From contig CAZDPJ010000005.1 in the NCBI GenBank assembly GCA_964507405.1, forward strand, positions 1-64,000: DNA of 64,000 bases, given 5' to 3'. This DNA is from UMGS75 sp964507405. GTDB lineage: Bacteria > Bacillota_I > Bacilli_A > ML615J-28 > CAG-313. The notes under the pieces were generated by a model. That model was given only the letters and a program-made list of their open reading frames with translations, made no database searches and was not told where the DNA came from. The position numbers were made by a program, and so were the translations under genes. This document shows positions 16,601 through 24,345 of this stretch, in pieces. How positions within the stretch are numbered: position 1 is the first letter of the stretch; the number at the start of each line of letters is the position of its first letter.

Positions 16601-18423
16601 AAAAAACAAAAGATATTATAATGTCTTTGATATTACCACGTAGAATGGCTAAATATCGTAATATGCATTATATATTAGCTTTATTCATTTATATATTGGG
16701 GATGTTTTTAGCACTTGGTTCTCAGTACATTATGTCTGAAAAATTTGTTGCTGATGAAATGGATAGAACTGAGTTTAATGAGTCTTTAAATGTTAAGGGT
16801 AATCCGACATTTACTAAAATGCAAAATATTGATTTTACTACTGATGCCGATTTATCAATGCCGGAGGATAAAGCTCCCCAAATTACATCAAAAGTATGTA
16901 AGGAATTATTTAAGACAAGTGATGATTCCATAATTGAGGTTCAAATTGGTTTTGATGAAAATTTTGATGCTAGTGAAAAATCAGAAACTACCTATTTTTA
17001 TGATAATTATGCAGAATTTACAAGTAGTAATAAAACAATTCTTTATATTTTTACAAAAAACTATGTTTATTATGCGATAGATTTTGAAATTACTTTACCA
17101 CTTCCTGATTCAAGTCTTTTTACAAAAGAAGAATTTGAAAAAGAAAAAGTAAAGTTTAGTAAAAGTGTTTTTGAAACTCTTAATAAAATGGATCGTTTTA
17201 ATGACGCTTTAACAAATACTCAAGATGAATTTGAAAATATATTAGCTTATATTAGAAGATTAAAAAATGTTGAGAAATGTTCTTTTGTAAATAAAATGAA
17301 TGAAAAACTTAATATAAGTACAAGAGTAAAAAAAATAGAAACAAGTACTTTTAAATATAAGTTTGAAGAGTATATCGATAGCTATTTTGCGACGAGAGGA
17401 ATATATCATGCGGTTCTTCAAGATAAAATTAAAGGATTTAAAGATGATGGAACTACGGTTGCGAAAATCGATTTAACAATAGTTATTGATGTAAATATGG
17501 ATATTGATGCTAATCATAAGTCTTTTACATATTTTGATTATGAAGGATATATGAAACAAAATAGAAATGGTGATGTTAATACTACGTATATTTTATGTGT
17601 ATATTCTTCAGTTAGATTTTTCTATGTCTATGATTTATGTCAAAAACTTTCTAATGGTAAATATCTAAATTTAGATTATAGTGGCCAAAGTATTTTCGAA
17701 AAAACGGCTGCTGGAAATTATAAATTATATTTACCTAAATCAAATGATGAAATTGCTTATAATGAATATGGAGAACTAGATACTACTCTATGGACAAGAG
17801 AAGTAAGAGAAGATGATTCAATTGATTTTGAATTAAATATTGATGGAATTGAGTCATCTGATATTGTGCCTGTTGACCGTCATAAACCGAACTTAGAAGA
17901 TGCCTTATATACAAACCTAAGTAGAAGTTATCAATATAATGAGTTAAAGGATACTTCATTTATCGATAAATCCACGAGAATTAGAGGTATGCAACTAAAC
18001 TTATATATGAAGTCAATTGTTGAATCAATGATTGCGGTTAATGCTTCAAGTTATGAATTAATTTATGGCATAATGGCTTTTGGTATTTTTGTTTTATTCC
18101 CTTTAATTTTAGTATTAGTTGTATGGCTTATGTCTAAAAAACTATTTATGAAAAAGTTTAGAGAATATTATGCCATTGGGGCTATTTGTTATGTTGAAAC
18201 AGGACTTATTGCCTTTATTCTTGGTTTCTTCTTTTCATTTGATAAGTTTGCCTTATACTTTATGCTATTCCAAGCATGGTATTTTATCTTTGTAACATTC
18301 CGTATCAATACTGATCCCCAATATAATAATGATGCGGATGATCCAAATGAAAATATAAAGAAAAAAGAAGAAATACTTGATTTTAAAAAAGTAAATAATT
18401 CTAATCCTTCACAAATAGGTTAA
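16597..18423 (+). CDS. Large membrane protein with extracytoplasmic domain, unknown
   Basis: A 608-residue protein. One membrane helix lies near the start (about 26-47), then about 440 residues of charged sequence that should be outside the membrane, and then four helices (about 487-515, 525-545, 550-570, with the last ending in FVTFRIN). The termini resemble the plan of DUF1189 proteins, but the outer domain is far larger, so I do not assign a family. A cytoplasmic tail rich in Lys/Asn ends the protein. The start overlaps the GAF-type gene (ATGA), suggesting the two products act together. Confidence 0.55.
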   Translation: MKKTKDIIMSLILPRRMAKYRNMHYILALFIYILGMFLALGSQYIMSEKFVADEMDRTEFNESLNVKGNPTFTKMQNIDFTTDADLSMPEDKAPQITSKVCKELFKTSDDSIIEVQIGFDENFDASEKSETTYFYDNYAEFTSSNKTILYIFTKNYVYYAIDFEITLPLPDSSLFTKEEFEKEKVKFSKSVFETLNKMDRFNDALTNTQDEFENILAYIRRLKNVEKCSFVNKMNEKLNISTRVKKIETSTFKYKFEEYIDSYFATRGIYHAVLQDKIKGFKDDGTTVAKIDLTIVIDVNMDIDANHKSFTYFDYEGYMKQNRNGDVNTTYILCVYSSVRFFYVYDLCQKLSNGKYLNLDYSGQSIFEKTAAGNYKLYLPKSNDEIAYNEYGELDTTLWTREVREDDSIDFELNIDGIESSDIVPVDRHKPNLEDALYTNLSRSYQYNELKDTSFIDKSTRIRGMQLNLYMKSIVESMIAVNASSYELIYGIMAFGIFVLFPLILVLVVWLMSKKLFMKKFREYYAIGAICYVETGLIAFILGFFFSFDKFALYFMLFQAWYFIFVTFRINTDPQYNNDADDPNENIKKKEEILDFKKVNNSNPSQIG

Positions 18424-18432
18424 AATTTTTAG

Positions 18433-18461
18433 TAATATTATTTATTCTTCATGCATATTAT
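18433..18461 (+). promoter_or_regulatory. Possible SigE-type promoter of spoIIIAH
   Basis: TAATATT (18433-18439) fits the SigE -35 consensus KMATATT exactly and lies 14 bases from CATATTAT (18454-18461), which matches CATACAAT at six of eight positions. The gene starts 25 bases further on. Confidence 0.45.
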
Positions 18462-18486
18462 TTATTGATATGTAGGGGGAATAAAA

Positions 18487-18993
18487 ATGAAAAAAAATCA
18501 AATAGCTTTACTATTTTTAACATTAGTTGTGATGCTTGCGGTGTGGTACGTCAAATCACCATTATCAGATAAATTAAAAAGTGATAAAGAAGAAACTAAT
18601 TCACCAGTAGCTATGGTTAGTTCTAGATTAGAATCAATTGTGAATATGCGAAATTCAGTAATTGATGAAAGAAGTACAACTGTAGTGGCGTTAGATGCAA
18701 TTATTGCTAGTGCCGATTCAAGTATTACTGAAAAAGAAAATGCATATATAAAAAAGAAAAACTTATCAGATTGGACTGAAAAAGAAGTATCCCTTGAGTC
18801 ATTAATTATGAGTATGGGATATACTGATGCCTTTGTTCATACAAGTGGTGATGTGGTTGAAGTTATTGTTGTATCAGATACTGATGATGCTTTAGTTGCA
18901 TTAGAAATAATTGGTAATGTTAAAGATAGTTTTTCTGATATTGATAATGTAATTGTAACTTTTAAATCGTTACAAGAATTAGAATCTAAATAA
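18487..18993 (+). CDS. spoIIIAH: SpoIIIAH-like stage III sporulation protein
   Basis: In spore formers SpoIIIAH sits in the mother-cell membrane and meets SpoIIQ of the forespore to build a channel. Here one N-terminal membrane helix (about 7-24) is followed by a linker and a C-terminal ring-building (YscJ/FliF-like) domain with SLESLIMSMGYTDAFVHTSGDVVEVIVVS. At 168 residues it is shorter than the B. subtilis protein. No spoIIIAA-AG genes flank it, which is unusual because AH normally closes that operon. GTAGGGGGA is the ribosome-binding site, and a terminator follows. Confidence 0.75.
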   Translation: MKKNQIALLFLTLVVMLAVWYVKSPLSDKLKSDKEETNSPVAMVSSRLESIVNMRNSVIDERSTTVVALDAIIASADSSITEKENAYIKKKNLSDWTEKEVSLESLIMSMGYTDAFVHTSGDVVEVIVVSDTDDALVALEIIGNVKDSFSDIDNVIVTFKSLQELESK

Positions 18994-18994
18994 T

Positions 18995-19020
18995 AAGGGG
19001 GGAGCTAATCCCCTTTTTTT
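18995..19020 (+). terminator. Rho-independent terminator after spoIIIAH
   Basis: AAGGGG pairs with CCCCTT around a nine-base loop and seven Ts follow. The next gene's ribosome-binding site starts immediately after the T run. Confidence 0.85.
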
Positions 19021-19031
19021 AAGGAGTTAAT

Positions 19032-19883
19032 ATGGATTATTTTAATTATAAAATTAAGGAAGAGATAAGTCTAATTGAATGGTTTAAGAAAACACATCTG
19101 GCTAAAAATAAAGTAAATTATTTAATTGATAATAATTGCTGCTATAATTCAAATAGTGTTTTATCAAGAAATTCTATATTATCAAAAGGTGATAATCTTT
19201 ATATTGATCTATCTAATTTTATTGAATTAATTGATAAAACATATTCATATAACTTAGATATTATTTATGAAGATGAATATTTATTAATAATTAATAAGCC
19301 AAGTGGCTTCATTATTTACGATTCTATTAAGTTAGAAACAATTACTAATATGGTAAATGGTTATTTATCTCATAAAGGAATTACATCTGTTGCATATCCA
19401 TGTCATAGGTTAGATTTAGAAACATCAGGTTGTTTAATATATTGTAAAGATATTATTACTTTAGCTTATCTTTCTTCTTTATTTGAGGAAAATAAGATTC
19501 AAAAAGATTATTTAGCTCTTGTTGAAGGAATAACTGATAATAAAGGAATTATTGACAAACCAATTGGTCAGCATCGTCATTTAAATAACACAATGATTGT
19601 TAGTAAAACAGGAAAAAAAGCATTAACTTCATACGTTAGATTAAAAAGTAAAAATAATGTTTCATTGTTAAGAGTAAGTATTAATACTGGTAGAACTCAT
19701 CAAATTAGAGTTCATTTATCATTTATTTCTCATCCTATTATTGGTGATGAAAAATATGGCAGTAAGGTTAAAGCATCTAGAATAATGTTACATTGTGAAA
19801 GAATAACTTTTTTTGCAATTGATGGACATAAAATGTCAATTAATGCAAAAATACCAACAATTATGAATAAACTTGTAAATTAA
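19032..19883 (+). CDS. RluA-family pseudouridine synthase
   Basis: This enzyme would convert uridines in rRNA or tRNA to pseudouridine. The catalytic motif HRLDLETSG (about 130-138, Asp as nucleophile) and the family end GRTHQIRVHLSFISHPIIGD are intact. The first 60 residues look like a diverged S4 RNA-binding domain. It is a second family member besides rluD at 59470. The exact target site cannot be told from sequence. AAGGAG precedes the start. Confidence 0.88.
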   Translation: MDYFNYKIKEEISLIEWFKKTHLAKNKVNYLIDNNCCYNSNSVLSRNSILSKGDNLYIDLSNFIELIDKTYSYNLDIIYEDEYLLIINKPSGFIIYDSIKLETITNMVNGYLSHKGITSVAYPCHRLDLETSGCLIYCKDIITLAYLSSLFEENKIQKDYLALVEGITDNKGIIDKPIGQHRHLNNTMIVSKTGKKALTSYVRLKSKNNVSLLRVSINTGRTHQIRVHLSFISHPIIGDEKYGSKVKASRIMLHCERITFFAIDGHKMSINAKIPTIMNKLVN

Positions 19884-19912
19884 TTGATATATCTTTTAAA
19901 AAAGAGTATAAT
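19884..19912 (+). promoter_or_regulatory. SigA-type promoter of the nuclease lipoprotein gene
   Basis: TTGATA (19884-19889) and TATAAT (19907-19912) are 17 bases apart. The -35 box starts one base after the upstream stop codon ends. Confidence 0.75.
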
Positions 19913-19934
19913 ATCTAAATAGTAGAGGTGACTT

Positions 19935-21281
19935 ATGTCAAAAAAAATTAAAGTATTATTTTTAACAATTTTAGTCTGTTTTATAGGATCATTTATTAGC
20001 TGTACTACAGTTGGTGGTAGTAATTTACCAGATGATGATGATAGCCCAGTTAATTTAAGTACTCCTTTAAATGTCGAAGTTTTAGTCGAAAATGAAATGA
20101 TTAATATATCATTTGTAAAGGTCAGTAACGCAAGTAGTTATACTATAAGAGTATATACAAGTTTAAGGGTTTTAGTTACTTCAACAACTATTTCTAGTGA
20201 TGAAACAGAATTAAATTTATTAGTTAGTAATTATAAAAATGGTAATTATTATCTTACTGTTTCAGCAAATGGTGATGGTGAAAAATATTTTGATTCTCCT
20301 TCATCAGAAAAAATAAATTTTGAAATTAATAATGGTCAAGAAGGAGACCCAACTAAGTTAGATGCTCCAAGTAAGGTAGGGGCTGAAGTAACTGATGGTA
20401 AGGTTACTGTAAGTTATACGAGTGTATTAAATGCAAATGGTTATAAAATAATAATCAAAAATTCCAATAATAAAGAAGTTGTTACTGCTGAAAATAAAAA
20501 GGACGTTTTAACAAAAGTATTTGATATCAATGCCTTTGAAGATGGCACATATAAAGTAGTTGTTATTGCTTTGGGTGATAAAACATCGTATTTAGATTCT
20601 GATGAATCTAGCGGTACTTTATTTGAGGTTAAATCTGGCAATGGTGGCGGTGGTGATATTATTGATGGTGATTTATCCGATTATTATAAGTCTGTCGAAG
20701 GTCTTACTGGTAGCGCCTTAAAGAAATCATTAAGATCACTTATTACAACAACTCATAAAAAAATAACTAGTTATGATGATTGCAAAAAATATTTACCACA
20801 TGCTGATGAAGATTTAACTAATTCAAAAAATATGATTTTATTCTATACTGGAGAATCAATCAAAAAATCAACTGATGTAAATAATGACTGGAACCGTGAG
20901 CATGTATGGCCAAAGAGTCTAGGATGGTATAAAAATTCTGGAGCTGGTGCTGATTTACATCATATTAGACCATGCTCAATTCCTGTAAATAGTGCTCGTG
21001 GTAATATTAAATTTGGTATTGGATCATCATATTATACTCCAAATGATGATTATAAAGGTGATGTTGCAAGAATTATTTTCTATATGATGACTAGATATTC
21101 ACAATCTGATTCATATGATTTTACAAGTGTTGCTCAATCTAAAGCATTATTACTTGAATGGAATAAACTTGATCCAGTTAGTCCTCAAGAAGTTTATCGT
21201 AATGAATATGTTTATAAAATTCAAGGTAATCGTAATCCATTTATTGACTATCCTGAATTTGTAGATATGATTTGGGGTTAA
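19935..21281 (+). CDS. Surface lipoprotein endonuclease, EndA/endonuclease I family, with two Fn3-like domains
   Basis: A signal peptide ends in the lipobox ISC (about residue 24), so the enzyme is anchored outside the cell. Two fibronectin-III-like repeats follow (about 37-135 and 146-235; each starts with a LxxPxxxxVxVxxxxIxIS-type pattern). A Gly-rich linker leads to the nuclease domain (about 245-448). That domain has the His-Me finger motif NREHVWPKS, then GADLHHIRP and ARGNIKFG, all characteristic of endonuclease I. It probably digests environmental DNA or RNA for food. It has its own promoter and a terminator. Confidence 0.88.
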   Translation: MSKKIKVLFLTILVCFIGSFISCTTVGGSNLPDDDDSPVNLSTPLNVEVLVENEMINISFVKVSNASSYTIRVYTSLRVLVTSTTISSDETELNLLVSNYKNGNYYLTVSANGDGEKYFDSPSSEKINFEINNGQEGDPTKLDAPSKVGAEVTDGKVTVSYTSVLNANGYKIIIKNSNNKEVVTAENKKDVLTKVFDINAFEDGTYKVVVIALGDKTSYLDSDESSGTLFEVKSGNGGGGDIIDGDLSDYYKSVEGLTGSALKKSLRSLITTTHKKITSYDDCKKYLPHADEDLTNSKNMILFYTGESIKKSTDVNNDWNREHVWPKSLGWYKNSGAGADLHHIRPCSIPVNSARGNIKFGIGSSYYTPNDDYKGDVARIIFYMMTRYSQSDSYDFTSVAQSKALLLEWNKLDPVSPQEVYRNEYVYKIQGNRNPFIDYPEFVDMIWG

Positions 21282-21287
21282 AATAAA

Positions 21288-21327
21288 ACACGTAGAAAGC
21301 TTTAATGCTTTTTACGTGTATTTTTTT
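21288..21327. terminator. Bidirectional terminator
   Basis: A 13-base-pair stem (21288-21300 with 21307-21319, one G-T pair) has a six-base loop and T-rich tails on both strands. It separates the converging nuclease and P-type ATPase genes. Confidence 0.85.
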
Positions 21328-21328
21328 A

Positions 21329-23968
21329 TTATTTTCTTTTTATTAATTTACCAATTTCACTAAATATAATAGTTGATGCACCAAGAGCTATGGCAATTAA
21401 TAGATGAATAGCATCAAGAGATACTAAATTAAAGGCACTGTTTAATCCTGGAGTATAACAAATTAATATTTGAAGTGACATTCCTAATACAAAGGCTAGT
21501 AATAAGAATTTATTATTAAATGTATCTTTACTAAAGATTGTTTTATGCGATTTAATATTAAATGCATGGAATAATTGTGCGCTAGATAATGTCATAAATG
21601 CCATTGTTTGTCCAATTGCATGTCTAGTTGATTCATCCCCAATGAAATTTCCAATGGCGTATGATATCAATGCAAGACAACCAACCATAATACCTTGTAA
21701 TATTATTCTTAATCCTAATCCTTTAGAGAAGAAACTTTCATCTTTTTGTCGAGGTTCTTCAGTCATTATTTCTTTTTCAGGAAGTTCTGTACCTAATGCA
21801 AAGGCTGGTAAGCTATCAGTAATTAAGTTAATCCAAAGTAGATGAGTGGCAACAAGAGGAATGCCAAAGTCTAGTGATGGAATTACTAATGAAATGATTG
21901 AAGCTAAGAAGATGGTTAATACTTCACCAATATTACTTGATAATAAGTAATGAACAACTTTTCTTATATTATCGTAAATTCCACGACCTTCTTTTACAGC
22001 TGTTACAATTGTACTAAAATTATCATCAACTAGAACAATATCAGCAGCCTCTTTTGCGACATCAGTACCAGTAATACCCATTGCGCAACCTATATCTGCT
22101 TTTTTAAGGGCTGGTGAATCATTAACACCATCACCAGTCATCGCAACAATTTTACCTTTCTTTTGCCATGTTTCAACAATTCTTACTTTATCTTCTGGAG
22201 CAACTCTTGCATATACAGCATATTTTTCGATATTATTGTATAATTCTTCATCTGAAAGCTTACTTAATTCATGACTTGAAATAGCAAGATCGCCTTCTTT
22301 TAATATATTTAGTTCTTTAGCAATAGCTTTCGCTGTTAAGATATGGTCACCAGTAATCATTACGGTTTTAATACCAGCAGAAGTTGCAACTTTTATTGCA
22401 TCTTTAACTTCAGGTCTTGCGGGGTCAATCATACCTACAAGCCCAAAAAAATCTAAATCTTTTTCAACTAAAGATGGTGTTAAATCGGTAGGAATATTAT
22501 CTACTATTTTATATCCTAATCCTAATACTCTTAAGGCCATTTCGGCCATTTGATTATTTGCTTCTAAGGCTTTTGTTAAGTTTTCATTATTTTTTGATAA
22601 TTTAATAATAATATCAGGAGCACCTTTAGTAATGATTATGTATTTATCAAAATATGGATAAATAACTGTCATTAGTTTTCGATCAGAGTCAAATGGAATA
22701 TCACCAACTCTTGTTAAATGCTCAAATTCTTTATTTTTAACATATTTATTTCTAGCAATAAGAAGAGCTATTTCAGTAGGGTCTCCTATTGCTTTTTCTA
22801 CGCCATCAATTACTTCATATGATGCATCAGTACATAAAGCAAAAAATTCGATTAATTTATTTTCATCATATGATAATTCATTTTCAATACTTTTAATTTC
22901 TTTTTGATAAATCTTTTGAACTGTCATTTTATTTTGAGTTAGGGTACCAGTTTTATCAGAACAAATAACACTAGCACATCCTAAAGTTTCAACCGCAGGT
23001 AATTTCTTAACAATTGCTTTTTGTTTAGCCATTTTTTGAACACCAATTGCAAGTACTACCGTTACAATTGTGGCAAGACCTTCAGGTATTGCGGCGACAG
23101 CTAAAGCAATAGCTGTTTTTAAAGCTTCAAGCCATTCATTTTGACCATTTAGAATACTTGCAATATATTCAAGTGCAAATACGATAATACAAATAGCAAT
23201 ACACATAATACCAATTACTTTACCAATTTGGGTTAAACGCTTTTGTAATGGAGTTTCACTTTCATCAGTATTCATTAATGCATTAGCTATTTTACCAATT
23301 TCTGTTTTCATTCCTGTATTGACAACCACCGCATATCCTTTACCATTTGTTACGTAAGTAGATGAATATAGACAATTTGTCATATCACCTAGTGAAGTAG
23401 TTTCTTTTAATATTACTTCATTATTTTTAATCACGGGCACAGATTCACCAGTTAAGGCACTTTCATCAATTAAAAGATTTGTTGCTTGAATAATTCTAGC
23501 ATCAGCGGGGATAAAGTCACCAGCTTCTACATAAATAATATCACCTGGAACTAGTTCATTTGAATTAACAGTAATAAGATTTCCATCTCTAATTACTTTA
23601 GTTTGAGGTGAACTCATTTTCTTAAGTGCTTCTAATGACTTTTCAGCATTGTTTTCTTGAATTGTACCTAAAATTGCATTAATAAAGATTACAGCCCCAA
23701 TGATTAAAGTTTCAATCCATTCTTTTTCTTTAATCCAACTTTCGGGACTCACTATAATTGGAAGTAATGCCGCAATTATTAGTATAATTACTAAGAAGTC
23801 CGCGAATTGCATTAAAAATTTAACGATAATTGGTGTTTTCTTTTTACTGGTTAATTCATTAAAACCATAAAGAGTTTGACGTTTTTTAACTTCGGTACTA
23901 CTTAATCCCTCGGTTTCATTTGTTTTTAAATTTTCAATAATTTCTTGATAATTTTGTTTTTGATTCAT
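21329..23968 (-). CDS. P-type ATPase, Ca2+/Mn2+-exporting type, under Mn riboswitch
   Basis: An 879-residue pump of the SERCA/PMCA-like group with TGES (actuator), PEGL in M4, DKTGT (phosphorylated Asp) and GDGVNDSP (hinge), all intact. It has ten expected membrane segments. Family members move Ca2+, but the leader carries a yybP-ykoY riboswitch, which senses Mn2+. The Lactococcus YoaB-type pumps under the same riboswitch are thought to export Mn2+, so Mn2+ export is the best inference. AGGAGG precedes the ATG. The N-terminal cytoplasmic region (YQEIIENLKTNETEGLSSTEVKKRQ) is standard. Confidence 0.9.
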   Translation of the reverse strand: MNQKQNYQEIIENLKTNETEGLSSTEVKKRQTLYGFNELTSKKKTPIIVKFLMQFADFLVIILIIAALLPIIVSPESWIKEKEWIETLIIGAVIFINAILGTIQENNAEKSLEALKKMSSPQTKVIRDGNLITVNSNELVPGDIIYVEAGDFIPADARIIQATNLLIDESALTGESVPVIKNNEVILKETTSLGDMTNCLYSSTYVTNGKGYAVVVNTGMKTEIGKIANALMNTDESETPLQKRLTQIGKVIGIMCIAICIIVFALEYIASILNGQNEWLEALKTAIALAVAAIPEGLATIVTVVLAIGVQKMAKQKAIVKKLPAVETLGCASVICSDKTGTLTQNKMTVQKIYQKEIKSIENELSYDENKLIEFFALCTDASYEVIDGVEKAIGDPTEIALLIARNKYVKNKEFEHLTRVGDIPFDSDRKLMTVIYPYFDKYIIITKGAPDIIIKLSKNNENLTKALEANNQMAEMALRVLGLGYKIVDNIPTDLTPSLVEKDLDFFGLVGMIDPARPEVKDAIKVATSAGIKTVMITGDHILTAKAIAKELNILKEGDLAISSHELSKLSDEELYNNIEKYAVYARVAPEDKVRIVETWQKKGKIVAMTGDGVNDSPALKKADIGCAMGITGTDVAKEAADIVLVDDNFSTIVTAVKEGRGIYDNIRKVVHYLLSSNIGEVLTIFLASIISLVIPSLDFGIPLVATHLLWINLITDSLPAFALGTELPEKEIMTEEPRQKDESFFSKGLGLRIILQGIMVGCLALISYAIGNFIGDESTRHAIGQTMAFMTLSSAQLFHAFNIKSHKTIFSKDTFNNKFLLLAFVLGMSLQILICYTPGLNSAFNLVSLDAIHLLIAIALGASTIIFSEIGKLIKRK

Positions 23969-23985
23969 ACATCCTCCTAAAATAA

Positions 23986-24030
23986 TAATAAAAAGACCAT
24001 TATTCTACTGACTGTAAGAATAAAGGTCTT
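23986..24030 (-). terminator. Riboswitch-controlled terminator
   Basis: On the minus strand AAGACCTTTATTCT pairs with AGAATAATGGTCTT (one mismatch, ten-base loop), followed by a T run. Its 5' arm uses the same AAGACCTTT bases that close helix P1 of the riboswitch, so metal binding should block the terminator and switch the gene on. Confidence 0.8.
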
Positions 24031-24116
24031 GCATTTCAAATTGAATCTTAATTCCGGATTTTTAGTCGTGGTGTCGAAATTAAGTCAAGATTTATATCTT
24101 GTGCTACTCCCCTTTT
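24021..24116 (-). ncRNA. yybP-ykoY manganese riboswitch aptamer
   Basis: The minus-strand RNA starts with AAAAGGGGAGUAGC and ends with GCAAGACCUUU, the two conserved ends of the yybP-ykoY class. In between are a P2 hairpin (CAAGAUAUAAAUCUUG), a longer arm with UUCGACACCACGAC, and a small AUUCAAUUUGAAAU hairpin. P1 forms from AAAGG and CCUUU. This class binds Mn2+ and controls Mn2+ exporters, P-type ATPases and TerC proteins. It lies upstream of the P-type ATPase gene. Confidence 0.9.
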
Positions 24117-24141
24117 AAGGAAATATATAGTTTTTGAATAA

Positions 24142-24215
24142 TGGAGGCTCCGGCCGGATTTGAACCGGCGATCAGGGTGTTGCAGACCCACGCCTTACCG
24201 CTTGGCTACAGAGCC
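24142..24215 (-). tRNA. tRNA-Cys (GCA)
   Basis: The minus strand folds as a cloverleaf. The acceptor GGCTCTG pairs with CGGAGCC, with U73 as discriminator and an encoded CCA. The T arm contains GGTTCAAATCC, and the anticodon loop CTGCAAC holds GCA. It ends 25 bases before the riboswitch and no terminator lies between. Confidence 0.95.
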
Positions 24216-24228
24216 ATTAGACCAAAAT

Positions 24229-24257
24229 ATTATATTATAAAATACGAAAATAGTCAA
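24229..24257 (-). promoter_or_regulatory. SigA-type promoter of tRNA-Cys
   Basis: On the minus strand TTGACT (24252-24257) and TATAAT (24229-24234) are 17 bases apart, 13 bases before the tRNA. It may also drive the riboswitch and ATPase gene, because I see no good separate promoter at 24117-24141. Confidence 0.8.
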
Positions 24258-24314
24258 GTAAAATGTATTAATATTTATAGAAAATGCAAATTCAAGTTGT
24301 GTTAATGTTAACTA

Positions 24315-24323
24315 TGGTATAAT
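24315..24323 (+). promoter_or_regulatory. Extended -10 promoter of the C39-like lipoprotein gene
   Basis: TGG is followed directly by TATAAT 22 bases upstream of the start. No good -35 box is present, as expected for an extended -10 promoter. Confidence 0.6.
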
Positions 24324-24345
24324 ATATTATAGTTGAGGTGAAAAT

